A stretch of DNA of 64,000 nucleotides from Tanytarsus gracilentus (taxonomy: Eukaryota; Arthropoda; Insecta; Diptera; Chironomidae), in contig JAXRKN010000038.1 in assembly GCA_038502055.1 (NCBI GenBank), positions 5,580,001 to 5,644,000 of the forward strand, read 5' to 3'. A model generated the notes under the pieces. It was not told where the DNA came from. It ran no database searches and saw only the letters and a program-made list of their open reading frames with translations. Made by a program: the position numbers and the translations under genes. Shown here one piece after another: positions 11,279 to 25,432 of this stretch (the first letter of the stretch is position 1; each line of letters opens with the position of its first letter).

Positions 11279-14059
11279 CTATAACAGTTGAAATAAATTT
11301 TATTCAGAGAGCAATATGTTCATTTGACACTCTTTAAAGTCTGAGTGTAAAGCACTCTCACTTTACGAGCTGCGATCACAAATCGCAACTAGACAAATTC
11401 AATTTGAAATGGAGATTTAATTACTTCGACTGAGTGTACGCGTAATAGTAGATACTCGTGCTAAAAAATGTGTTAATAAAGTCGCCGCTGAGCACGTGCA
11501 AAAATGGAGTGTGGAAAATTTACGCAATTCTGTGACAGTTGTTATGCAATTAATTGAGTTGTGTCTGGATTTAAGAAAAATTCAAAAAAAATCATTTGGA
11601 AAATTAATAAAAATTTACGAATCAAATGTTTGTACCAATAATGAAATTCAAACCGCTTAAACCGCGCTGATTTTTCATGCGTTTTTCCCAAAAATTACAT
11701 TTTCAACATTTTTGATTTCGAAAATATGCTTTTATGCATATAAAAAATAAATAATTTCTGTTAAATCATAAAAAATGAGTAATTAATAAATTTTTTTGTG
11801 CGACAGAGAGGTGCATTGATAACATTCGTGTTAATTATTTCGCAAAACCAAAATGATAAAGAGATTCACCCGTGAGGGATAATTGTGTGTGCAATCGCCA
11901 TGCCATAAAATTAATTAATCATAATTATTTCACGGGTCAAAAGCTTTTTGCGGAAAAATGCATTTTTTTTGGCTGCGCCTCGATGAAAATTCGAAATGCT
12001 TTTGTGAATAAATTTCACTCAAAGGCCAATTCGAATAATTAATAATGATTAAAAAATATTTTTATTTTTTTTGGGTTGTGCATCAAACGAACAAAAAAGT
12101 GAAAAATGCCCCCGCGAGAGTTTATGAAATTTTCAATAATGAGCTTCATTTTTGATATTTTGCATTTTTAATTTGCGACTTTTTTATTTGCTGCAAAAAT
12201 TGCGATTTCCTAAAAAAGGGGAATTATTAAAATTCCAACTTCATTTAACATTGCAAAGCAGCAAACCGAAAAAAGAATGCGAAAAATTATTTTAATTGAA
12301 ATTTCATGTATAAAGATATCATGTTTAAGGCATAAGAGAAGTCTCGAATAAATGGAGCTTAGAAGCTTCGCAGAATGTACGTGTGTGCAATGATTATGAA
12401 TTTCTTGTGAAAATGCCTCAAAAGCTATGCATGTTATCATTCTTTTCTTTCGGAATGTACATATGATTTCCCTTCCATTATACCATTGCAAAAATCACCA
12501 AGTAAATACAATTTCAAATGATGCAAGTCAATAGAGAAAAAACATATTGTGCAGGAATATAGAAAGAGAGAATATTTTTCCATCTCGCAGAGTCTTTAAT
12601 TGAAATATACTACAAGGCATATAATTCAAGCACAAAAAAACTCCAACGGACGTTCGAAATTGAAAATGTCTATAAAATGTGAAAGCACATGAAATGATTG
12701 TCATTCTTGCTGAAATGAAATGGAAAAGAATTTTTTTTCCTAAATGATATTTATTATGAGTTATTGTACTTTTCATCTCAATGATTTTTTTTTTGAAGAG
12801 CATTTCAAGTATTTTTCCATTTCATCTTGTAACTCTGGCTAGTAACCCAGCGCATCGTTACGTTGCTCCATTTATTCATATTTTATTTTGGACACATAGA
12901 GGCAACTCAAAATTAATTTCACCACGACAACAAGGCAAAGCCTGTGGGCGGGCGGACATTCTGAGTTTTGATGTTTTTTAGTTTTCTCTCTCTCGTAAAA
13001 ATATTTTTCTGGATGAAAGCTGCAAAATAAAAAATAGTTTTGCATTTTATAAATTCAATGGAAGAAAGTTTTTTCGAGAGGAAAATTTGAGGGAAAGAGT
13101 TATATCGTGCATGTTGCATATATCCTGTGTATGTAAAAAAAAGTTTTGAATTAACAATAACAACAATAGCCGAAAAATGTTTTTTACTAAAACTGTTAGA
13201 GAAAAATTTCATATTCATGGGACTTGTTTTATGGTGGGTCATTTTCAAATGTGTACGAAAAAGTTTAATTCAATTCTCAAAAACTCATTTTTGCATGAGA
13301 GAACTCTCGATTGTCCTTATCCGAAAAAAAAGAACTCATATGTGAATTTTATTATCCTCAAAACTGCAATTTAAAATTTTCGGTAGCAAAACGACTTTTT
13401 TACTTAATTGTGTGCAATTTCACAGAATAATCAAATAATATGGACTCGCTCAATGGATAGTTTTCAAAAATATCCCTTTATCTCACACACACAGAGAGAG
13501 TCTGTAAAATTACAAACTATCCAAAGGAGAGAAATGTAATTTTGAATTCATAGAGCAGCATAAAGGACATGATGAGTGTGTGGTGTGAGATGATAGTGAT
13601 GATGGTGAAGAAAATGGAGAAATATTCAATTAAAATTCCATTCCTTATCTTTATGATTTCTGATGAATGATGACTCTTGAATGTAACAAACAATGTAGCT
13701 CTGCAGTAGATAAAGGAGAGATCCGAGATCCTTTTCTTCTCCACTCTCAACTATTTCTCCTTCTTTTGCAACAATTTATTGTATTATTACATTATCATTT
13801 TAAGATGCTTTAGCAAAATAATCTCTCAAACTCTCCACAACAATATCCCTTTCGATCGATATTGTGTTTGAGGAATTTTCCGACAAGTTTTCAATGGATA
13901 TTGTTGTGGATGATGTCCATTACATTGTACGACTGGAATAGAGAGACACGCATAATTAAAATTTTTAAATTAATATTTTCAAGAATGTCCTTTTTGCCAC
14001 ATGATTGAGTTTTTAAAAATAATTGTTTTCACATCTCTGTATTGGTGTGACGTACTGCA

Positions 14060-14106
14060 CGTGGAATGCGAGTGAATTTAAATACCCTCTATGTGAGCAT
14101 TCCACG
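14060..14106. promoter_or_regulatory. Inverted pair of TEAD/MCAT-type motifs
   Basis: Two perfect 10-bp arms, CGTGGAATGC (14,060-14,069) and GCATTCCACG (14,097-14,106), are separated by 27 bases. Each arm contains GCATTCCA, the established binding core of TEAD/Scalloped proteins. They lie upstream of the scalloped exons on the same strand. Possible autoregulatory element, or simply a hairpin; no functional evidence in sequence. Confidence 0.35.
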
Positions 14107-17100
14107 CATAAAAAGGTTGCACCTGGACTCTGTTTGCACCCTTCGAGGGAAGTAAACAATTTCTCTAATTCATCTATCGATATGAAAATGAAATTTTCAG
14201 GTCTTTTGTTGTTATTTTTTCGTGTGTATGTGTGTGCTATATTTATACAGACACACTCGATTATGCCTGAACATATGCCGCAACTTCCTTCGCTTTTAAA
14301 AAACAGAGAGTGGTTCACTGACCCTCCCCTGCCAATGGATAAAAGAAGAGGAAAAAGGGTTCCACAAGAAAAATGAAATAAAAATTGTGTTAAATGCAGT
14401 GAGAAGGAAAAAATTCATTATTGCCTTTTTGGCTCCCTCACCATTCATTGTTGTTTACCTTAATAAGAAGAAATTATTCTTCTTTCTTTCCTCATTCACA
14501 TTCAAAAGGTCTGTGTATTTCCATTGACGTGGAGGAATGGATGAGATATATATTGAGGGAAAATCACGTTTCCTGTTTTTGACCTTTCCCTTTTCATACA
14601 AACTTCTTCATCTCCTTCATGCACTCATTTATAAACGATTTAATGAAGAGGAAGATTTACAAGCAGTTAGCAAGTGTGTGACTTTTAAGCAAGTTCCTCA
14701 TATCTATCGTCATGGTGAAGTCAGGAGAAATGTGAGAAGATATCATGAGCTGCTTCAAAGGTGTCATTTCCATGACTCATAATTGTTTATTCGCTTCAGA
14801 CATTTTTTTGCCATCGTGCATCACATAAAGAGATCACGATCAATGCATACAATTACAAACGGAGTGATGAAACTTATCTTTCATGTGAGAATCGAAAAAA
14901 AGAAACGGCAGAAGTGTAGAGTAAGCATGTACGAATCACAATTTTGTTTATTGCTAAAGGTCACGTCTGCTCGTTTCCACCCGCACACGAGAGAAAAAGC
15001 TAAGCATTTTTGCTGCTTGTGTATCGTTTTTCAATTAAGTGCTTTTGTTAGTTAGCAAATGAATTAACATGCAGGACAGAATTGCTCCATTTCACTATCT
15101 AATGGCTGCTTTGCAGCGGCATCAATAGTACAAAGGCTCTTTCTCGCCTCAAATTGCAATTACTGGAAAAAATAAAGATTATTGCGCATTTCCATATGTG
15201 TCGGGGAATAATTTGATTTCCTTTTCTCATCATCACTCAGCGCATACCGCGCAAAAACATGATGGGTCAATTATGGATATCATTTTCAAATAAAAAGTTT
15301 AAATGCTCGAGTACACATAACAATAGCTTCTAAAATAGCTTCCGATTTACCATTAAATTACGCGAGCATACACACCAAATATATACAGTTGAAACATCTG
15401 CCGCGCGTGAATGAGAAAAGTATGGAATAATTTTTCAAAATGTGTAAACGTGCATGATCGGTGTGTGTACATAAATGTGCTACTATGGAGAGTGGAAACA
15501 TTTTTATTATGCTGTCTGTAATTTCTCCCTTCCCTCTTTTATTACAATAATTTTTTGCGCTAGTTGAGTATTTAAATGCAAAAGGATACCGTTGCGTGCG
15601 TGTGCGAGGAATTCTAGTTATTTACTGATGTCGTAATATCTGTGTCGACTCCCTCCGATTTCTAAATACCCTCCAGGATCGTTCACATTGCATTGAGTCA
15701 TATAAACCCACACAGACAATAACAGCGCACCGAAGCAGGAAAAAAAATTATGAAACATTCCAAACTTTACAAATTTATGATATGAAGTTCGCAGAAAAAA
15801 AGAGAGAAATGGAATTTTCTGTTTTAATAACCAACTGCAGTGCAACCCCTCACCAAAAAAAACTTTGAAGCAGCAAACATTTTCCATGCCAAAATTGCTT
15901 GCTCTCAATTGCAATACATGAATTTTATTAATTTCCGAAATAAACTTTTTCCACTCAATTGTGTGCATCCGTCAGAGATGATAAATGATTGAATTTCTGA
16001 AATGTTAGGGATGATTTTATTAAAACGTTTAAAAGAGCTAATCATTGTGTTTATTAATTTTTAAAAAATATTTTATTTCACTGTTCATCTCTTCAAGGTT
16101 CATGCACTTAAATTATTTTTGACCTCGATTGTTAGCATTTAAATTTATTTACTTAACTTTTATACTGAGTATTAAAAGTTATTTGAAATTTAAAACCACG
16201 CGCACAAAATGTTTGATTAATATAGTCACAAAACCAACTCAATATCCTATATAGATCCAAATAATTTTGTTTATGCTGAAAATCAATTTTTCCGATAGCA
16301 TCAAGTGCGCTTTTTACGAATTTATCGCTTTTGTATCTGCCGGCTTTATAAATCGTGTTGCCTTGTGTACAAAGGAGGCTAAATTGCAATCAATTTGCTC
16401 AATTAAAAGCGAAAAAAAATCCCGGAAAATCCGCTTTCAGTAAAAAAGAGGCGAAAAATTGTCGACTCCTGTCAACATACATTCAAATGACAGCGTGAAT
16501 GTTTCAATTGTTGCACATACATATACTTTTTTTAGTCGCTGTCGCTCTTCACATAGATTGTATGCATTCTGCATTATTAATTTTGGCATACGGTGAAAAG
16601 AGAAATTCGAGTGAGGAAATTGGAAGGGAAAATTAAGTGAAAATTAAAGTGAATCAACTTGATCCCCTTTTGAAAAATAAATCTGCTGGTTTATTTAATT
16701 TTTCCGCTCTTGAAATTTCATGTGGAAAAAAAGTTAACAAAAGCCAATGAGCGACTGTTGATGCGAGGCAAATATCAGAGAGTGTATGGTGTTTTTTTCC
16801 ATGCAACTCTCGAAAAAGCTGAAAAGTGTACAACAAAATGCAGTAGCGACGGCGGTAGCAGCATGTGGGTGGATGATGATGATGATGAACATATAAATGC
16901 GATGTGCTTTATACTCCCAGCTTCCGAATACACATATTGTTCATATGTTGCGGGTGAATTTTGAATGCACACGACAACAAAAAAAATATGCATTGCACTT
17001 AATTCTTGCATGAACGATTCTTTTTTCACATACATTTAAATCGCAACCAAAATAAACATTGGAGAGTGCACGGGATGATGCCGCTGCCAAAACATGACAG

Positions 17101-20100
17101 TTGTTAAAGTGGCAAAAAAATATAAATCACAAAAACTCGGGATGTGAGTTTTTTTTAAAAAAAATAACACTTTGAGAATGTTAATTAATGGAAATGGCAT
17201 TTTTATTTTGGAATGAGTGAAACGGTAACGCGGGCGTTAAGGGCAGGGATGAGTGTGAAAATAAAAAATTGATTAAAATTCATTTGCAAATTATTTTTTA
17301 TCTCTTTCTCGCTCGCTCGCGTGGGAAATCACACAAGTCAAGACAATTAAGAAAATCAATAAATGACTTTTTTATAATTTCCATCTTTAACACTTACAGT
17401 CAACACGTGGTACTGTGCGGAAATTGGAATAATTTAAAATAAATTTAATTGTCGATAAATGAGTGCTTCAGTGTTGAAAAAGAACCGTTAATTGTTTATG
17501 GAAATTAAGATGATAATAAATTGATGTAGCGGTAGATGATGAAATTAGTTAGATATGCTGTGTGGAAATTATTCGACAGTATTTTTAAATACATGTTGAT
17601 TTAATGGCTTTTAATTTGTAATTTCGCTTATTCACCAAAAAAATAACCATGGCTATTGACTTTTTCACTTCTCCTTGCTCCTTTCTTCTCTCCTCGCTCG
17701 ACACAAACAAAATCGACGTAAATGAGGCAAAAAATATAAAAATTCGCAAACAGGTTTTATTTCAACTCTCTCGCGCGTTGAGTGTCTATCGGGATAAGCC
17801 GATGCCATAAAACAAAACGAAAATCGTTTACTGTTCTCTGAAAATCTTTTGAATTCTGATTTGTGTGACCACTTGCTATTGGCCGGCATTATCAAGATGC
17901 TCTTTAGCCATTTTATTGCTATTCCTAGTGAAACTAAAATACTCTTTCGTTTTTCAAATCAAGATAAATTTTGCTTTTAACTCAGCATGACACTGCGTGT
18001 ATAATTCATTATGTATAGAGACATAAACCAAAGACTTAATTAGATTTAAATTTTAGATTGCTAGTCACCAGCGAAATAAAAAAAATCAAAGATGCGAGGA
18101 TACAATCATTGTTTGGAAAAATTATGACCAATCATCAATTTCTACCCACACAGTAAAATGATTGTCACTAATCGATGACACAATCAAGTTAGCTGACGAT
18201 TTTAGATGCTAGATAATGTCCATAAAGAGCCAGTTTACACTTTTCTATGTTAGGAGAATTGTGAGAAAGTTAAAAACCAGTTCTTTTTCTTCTTATTATT
18301 CTTAGCGAGCTTTTTAGTGGTCAAGGTAGAAATTTTGTGTGCATTAAATTTTTAAAATTCAAACAAAAATAATCTAATCCAAAAAAGTCAAATTTGTGTT
18401 TTCTATAAATTTGCTAGCTTCACAGTAATGTCAAGTATGTTATGAAAAAAAAGGTTCGTGAGAGCGTTTGGGGTAATGTTTATGATTTTATCAAATATTC
18501 AACCTTCTCAGAATCGGAAGAAATATTTTTCTCTATTTTAATATCGCCTCTTTAAAAATCATCGGTTGAATGCGCAAAAATTCCGAGAACACTTGGTCGC
18601 CAATGTCCATTAGCCCAGATGATCATCATGTCGCCGTATGAAAAAAGATGCTAAACAAATTTACCGAGCTAATAAGAGGGATCACATAAAAAAGTAGGAA
18701 TTAACCATATTGGCAGTCATTGAACTTAAGAAAACTTAAAAGCTTCACTTCATATATGGTAAAAATTTGAGTAAATTTTCAAAAATTGAATTGATCCATT
18801 GAGTCATTCGAAAATAGATTAGCTTCAATGAATTTTAAGTCATCTCAATCCATTATTGGGAATCATATAAATTAAATTAGTCTAATATAATTTTTCGAGA
18901 CGCAAAATGTTGATCGTGATCATACACAAAATAATAATTTCTTCTCTTTTTGTCTTTCTCATCGTGATGAAATTAATATTTCTAATGTTTTTTATTTCAT
19001 CAAGAAGTAAAATTTCATATAATTTTAATGACGATGATGAATTTCCTCATTGGAGTTGAGAGAGCGCGAGAGTTCAATCTTCATGTCATTCCGGAATTTA
19101 TTAGATTCGTGCATATTCTCCGCCTTTGGCGTAGATCGTGATGAATATAAACTGTTGATTTGCCACCCATTTAAAACATTAAAAAATTTGTAATCTCATC
19201 CTAATATAAGCCAGTGCTTGTTGACCGCAAAATGTATGAAAATCATATTTTGCCGACATTTCATGAATTTTTTTAATAACTCTAGTAAATCGGGCAACTA
19301 GGGATCCATTTAGCTCACTCGATATATTTCATCATCAACCACGACCGTGCATGTAACGAGAAAAGTGAATTAATGGAGTTTGGGATTTTCGAGATTTTTC
19401 CTCCATCTCACTGCAGCGTTCTCTGAAGACTATAAAATTCCATTCGGCATTCTTCAGCTCCATCAGGACTCGAAGTAAATGAGAAAATACTTTATGGATG
19501 ATGTTTGGGTTGGATTAAAATGGAAGTTTTGTCACAAACGCAATCACGAGTGATGTTATGAATTTTTGATTTGATGCGCAGAGAACAGCAGCAAACACAA
19601 AACATTTTTCGACACATGATGGAAGCCAAAAATTTTTGCACGAATGTGATATATTAAAAATATTTCTGTGCCTTGTGGCAACATTGTTTAATATCATTTG
19701 ATATTATTTATGATGTTGTTTTGTGAAATGATGTAGGTATGTTCGAGTTGTGCATAAATGCTGAAAATGTCATTATGAGATATACGAAAATTTTTGAGAC
19801 ATGGATGGAAAGTAATAATATGTTTATGCAGCGAGAGAACCGAGAGGTGTCTTAAATGTTTTTAATTTACTTCACTTATACTGGGAAAATTATTTGGAAT
19901 TTTGGTAACAGAAAATTTCATCTGTCGCCATCGTTTGCAATGAATTTTTAAGAAAAGAAAGATTCATCGCGGCGGTTAAAGATGAAAGAGCGGCCATAAT
20001 GTGATTTTGATATCGCTCACATGGCGTATAGAGAAAGAAAAACAGAACACAAAAAGCAACGGCAGGATGATGAAAAATGCAAAAAAATACTTCAAATTCC

Positions 20101-23100
20101 AGCAGAGTTCTCGAGCATCGAGTTACGTTTATGTAGTTGAGAAGCATTCCACTGAATCTGTGTCTATAAACATAAAGCTGCTGATGATTCTGAATAAATG
20201 TATACACATGATGAAGCCCAATAACTGCGCGCATTTTCAATTGTCAATTCGACAGGCTGCAAAAGATAAAATTTGCATTTTCATTACTCGCTCGAGATTT
20301 TTAGCTCTGCTGTGTATTTTCTTTTCATGAAGTTATCACAAGCTCTTTGTAAAATGATAAAAGACGAGTTCCACATCTGGCTGCTGAAGTACTTTGCCAT
20401 TTTAGCTGCTCACATCGAGATGCAATTTAAATGAAAGCCGACCAATTTGAGGCAGCAGTAAAATGCTTCGTAATTTCTGGCATACTTCAATAAAAGGCAC
20501 TCACCGTTTGAGATTGCAGTTGCGCATAAAATGGTCAACAACCAAAAGTTGCAGTCAAAGAAAAGCGTAATAAAAGCTCTCATCTATCCTTTTGATGTTT
20601 ATTACCTGCTGCTCCAATTCTCACATGCTAACTTATTATTAATAACAACCTATGCCAACATGAGAAATCTAATTTCGAATAGAAGAAATGGAATTATAAA
20701 AGAGACATAAATTTAAGCCATTTGGATGAAAGAAGGCAACCTATATATAACGCCCATGTTAACATGACTCTCAGTCTCTCTCTCTCGTTCGCGCAAGATG
20801 TTTATGGCCTCAGCAAAGCATACTTATATGAAAATTACCAATTAAAATTGGAATTTAATGATTTATATCATGCATGCATTTGAGCAATAATAATTTGAGG
20901 AGAAAAAAGGGAAATTAAGATTTCTACTCTGCTATTAATTTGACTTTTACACGCGAATAAAAATCATTTAAAAGTTGTGTCACTAATGTGGGCATTTAAA
21001 AGTTAAAATCAAGTATGAGTTCATCTTTTTTTTCACATCATCATCATCGATGATTCCAAATATATATATATTTAGGAATGTATGTTTGTCTAGCAGGCGG
21101 AAAATACAAAGATGACTTTGCTTATTGACTCGCAAAATTGGCAAAGGAAATTCCAAGAATTACTCATCAATATATTGGCTTCTTATTACTACCTTTTTTC
21201 GGATATGGTGTCTTACCTTGCGACATTAAAAAAATCGTTAAATAGTGTTAGGTAATGTGGCAAAAATAATGTAGGTAAATTAAAATCCGATTGAGTGTTA
21301 AACTTGACAGCCACTTATGTACAACAATAAAAAAATCTTGATGTTCTTACAGAAATAATTTTTTAACCTCAATTCAGAAATTGTAGGTGAACTTAAAGAA
21401 CTACTTGAAAATCATTAAAACTGTTCTAAAAAATAATTTCGAACACGTGCTGAAAAAATTATACAATTGTTGAATTTATAAAAGGAGTTGATGAAAGTTG
21501 ATTGCTGAATTTTTTTCTCTTTCTTCACCTTGCTGACATTTTTTTTGACACATTGTGTCTGTTTTATTCAATGGAAAAATTAAAAACAACACGCTAGCAG
21601 ACGAGAGAAATAAATAAGTGTGATCGCGACAAAATTATAATGAGATGGTAAATTACTCGATGACATTAAAAAATGTATGAAAAAAGTTCTCAGGTGCGCG
21701 AAAAAATTATTGAAGGTTTATTACTTTTGGTTAATTAAAGCAATTGTAACGATCATCCGCATTGTTGTTGATTTCTAAATAAACGATTCACCTACGCAAA
21801 AATATCAACAATATAGCAATCCCGTCTCATAAGAGGCCAAAGAAATAAAATAAGAGAGGAAAAATGAATCATTGGATGGGGTTAGAAGTGATGGAAAGTA
21901 ATCATGCACATACACAGCATATACATATTGTTTGCACAATTTATTAGAGATCATCAACGCTGTGTACGAGCGAACGAGCGAGAAAGATGGGATAAGTGTC
22001 CAGAGGCGATCTTCGCTTTTACACCTCGCGCGATGGATATGATGGCCTCAAGTTGTTAAAGAACAACAACACAACAATACAGGCGAGTCAACAACGTACG
22101 ACGAAGATAGCTTGCGAGATGGAGAAAGCACAACACGGTTCTTTATGTTTTCTTTTCTTCTTCTCTCTCTCACTCTTTCTTCAAATCAATTTGGCGTAAA
22201 GTCGTCGATATATTTCTTTCTTTTATAATTTTTACCGTTAGCACAATTTTCTTGAGCCTCTCTTGTTAATGCTTTCATAGCGATCTCTCGCGCGCGAGTA
22301 TTTATATTTTGTTCTTTTTTAATAAACGTTCATGTTCGTCACATGTTATTTTTTTTATTAGATTTGTTTAGGCAGCTTTTTATGCTTTTTTTGAGCTCGT
22401 GTAGAGAATTGAAATATATATCTCATGTGAAACATCAACCATGCACCTTGAATTGACCAATTTTTTTCAATTAACGTTTAACCAACTCTCGGCAATATTT
22501 TCTTCCTCATCTTTGAGTTGCGAAAAAAAATAATAGTTTCTCCTCATTTACTGAATGATTTATATTTTTTTCGATTATTGTCGGAGGTGCATTTATTTTA
22601 TTTCATTGCAATTGGATCATGGCATAATTGGATTTAAATGCTAAGGCGATGCTTCTCGGTTATGTCTCGCGGGACTCGCCTAAAGAGCTGTTATTTGCAG
22701 GCCTTTTCATTTATCGCCACGAGGGAACGAGCAAATGAAAAATGATGCAAGAAATCGTGTGTTTTTAAACGTTCGCGTTTTGACGTGTCTTTTTATTCTA
22801 AGTGCTGATAACAGTGAAAGCGATTTTTTTTTCGGTTGTCCATGGGGTATTAAATAAAAAAATTAAAAATTGATAAGAGACAAACAGTTTAATGAGTCAC
22901 GCACAGAAACCAGAATTTTAATTTCCTCGCCTAGACTTTATTAATAAATGGTGCTGATAAGTCACTCGTAAAAAAATATTGACCGAGAAAGGTCTCGAAA
23001 AATGCTCCAAGTCATTTGATTATTTAGCAAACTTTTTTTTGGTAGTCATATTTTCGACATATCACTTTATCAACCTATAATATATGAGCGGAAGTGATTA

Positions 23101-25367
23101 TGTCTTTTTTGAAAAATAAACTCCTTAAATTATACAAGAAAAAATTGTAATTAACATAAAATGTAAAATTATTCAACATGTGAGCATGAATTGTTGTTAT
23201 TGTTTCTTGTGAGCCCATTTAAATGCACTTGGAAAAGGGCAATTGAGTACCGCACCTTATTTCAATCGAATTTTGTTGTTATTTCCTCAAACTTGAAGCA
23301 TTTAATATTGAAGAGAGAAGAAGTAAGAAATATATGTATGAAGAAAGGCGAGCAACAAGTGTATTGTCGGTGAATCATAATTGAAATTGAATAAAACAAG
23401 CTAGTGAACACCACACTGCCATGGTGCTGTGTATTGTCTAATTTATTTTTATGATCTCCCATTTTGCCATTTTTTCAACTCTTTTTTTATCGATTTCAAT
23501 AAAAAAAGATCGTTTCTTTATGACTCACTGAATTGTATGCATTATATATGACCATACATAGGAGGAATTATTAAGAGCTCGATTATTTTCTGTTGGCGCT
23601 TAATTTCAATATTTGATCGCTCAAACTCTTTTTTACATGCGTCTATACAACTATTTGAGATACCTGTAAGTTCTTCCACACTTGCGCGACTCACACAATG
23701 AGTTGAGAAGAAAAAGGCATAAAATTAAATATATTTCAGCATAACAAAAGGAGGATTAGTGATTCAAATGTTATCCAAATCTCTTCTTTCATCGTAGTGA
23801 AAAATTCTATATATGAAAGAAGAATAATCATGAGGAGACAAGGTGTGGCACGTTTGAATGATGCCATGACCTTAATTAATTGCATCACAGTGTCTTCACA
23901 CGAGGAGGGCGAGATAAAAGTTTTAACAATTTATATTTTCATAAATTTCTTGAAGCTTGAGAAGAAATCATTTATTTTCTCGCGCTCATTCATCCCGCAT
24001 GAATGTACATAAAAATCTCTTGAATAAATGTTTCATTTCTTGTCTCTTTGATATGTGTGCAAGAAAAAGAAAATTCTAAAAGGACTCACAAGGCGTAAGA
24101 ACGTACACAAAAGCACTCGGTGACATCCTTCAGAAGATTGCGCGTATGATGAAAGTGTTTCTTTTTTTCGTATCAAAGAAATATAAGCACTAAGCTCTCT
24201 TATGACATTCGCGTTCATATGTTTGAAAGCGTTGTGCTTGAATGGTACTTCGAAATGAAAAAGAGAGTAAAGTGAGAAAGGGAGGAAAAAGTTGAAAGTA
24301 AAATCAGCTTTGAAATTTAATGCCATCATAAGTTTCCAGATGCTGCTGCTGATGATGACGATACTTGAAACTAGTTTTCATCTCATTCTCGACTCTCTTC
24401 AAGTACACACCCGGAAAACAAATCGATTCGTAAAAGTCGACTTATGATGGATGTGCTCGAAATACCTCATGTGTGTTTTACTTTTTTCCTGCACAGTCGA
24501 TGAGAGTGAGAGAAAAGAATCGAAATCACATTTTGCGTATTCATGAGTGACGAATGTGATTAGAGAAGAAGAAAAAAAATTGTAATCAAATTTCAATTTC
24601 AAATCGATTTTCGATACCTTTAGCATTTTAAAAATTCACTGTGAATCAAATTCATGAACTTCCTCCGTCAATTAGCTACTTGAGTGTCGAGTCTTGCAAT
24701 TTAATATCTTTCGCCTTTATTTAGTTCTAATCTGTCGAGATGCAATCGAAGATCTTTTTGAGTCTCTTTCATTCGAGATACTTTTATTATTTGATATGTT
24801 TAAAATTTAATTTTTTTTAATTCTTCGATTTGAATTTAAAAAGTATTTCGCAATAAACTTTATGAGTCATGTCAAATCGAATGCAACGTAAAGGTTTTAA
24901 AACGAGAAATAATGACGTGCATACAAAAGATTTCTTAAACACACGTTAATGGCGAGGAAATTTGATATTGCAAAAGAATACGAACAGAAATCATGTGCAT
25001 TTTGGTCTTTGCATAGTTTTCCTTGTATACAAAAAAAAAACATTCACATGGGAAAAGGACAAGGTGAAGGCAGGTAAAATAAATCCATGAAAGAAATATT
25101 CTCATTCATTCTTTATCGTGTTTGAACAGGTATTTTGCAATTTTTCCCAGCTATTTGCTTCTAATGATGATTTAATATTTGTTTTAAAGTTCAAAAATAA
25201 AAAAAGTTTTGAATGACATGCCATACACCGCGCGTGATTTAATAAGGTTAAAATTTTCACGTTGATTAAGTTTTGAAATTCGATATCTAAAAAGCACGTT
25301 GGCCACCTTATGTTAGTGATAGTGACTTAATGCGAAGCAGTGTCTAACCCATCTTTTTCTATATGAA

Positions 25368-25432
25368 ATTTGAGAAATTCTTCAAATACCATCGAATGGA
25401 GTTGAAGCCCCATGCTTCGGTTCACTAGAACC
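25368..25432. other. Cluster of three short hairpins
   Basis: Within 65 bases there are three perfect small stems: ATTTGA/TCAAAT (25,368-25,373 and 25,382-25,387), GAAGC/GCTTC (25,404-25,408 and 25,414-25,418) and GGTTC/GAACC (25,419-25,423 and 25,428-25,432). The last two abut with no gap. The layout recalls arms of a small structured RNA, but no tRNA acceptor stem or standard T-loop is present. RNA class unknown. Confidence 0.25.

Noticed and set aside
15618..15968. 116-codon minus-strand open frame
   Set aside because: No recognisable domain, and length within chance expectation. The ending looked slightly protein-like, but there was no splice or family support.
21996..22199. Small frame in a G+C-richer patch, possible exon
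   Set aside because: No similarity recognised, and the second half is pure CT-rich low-complexity sequence.
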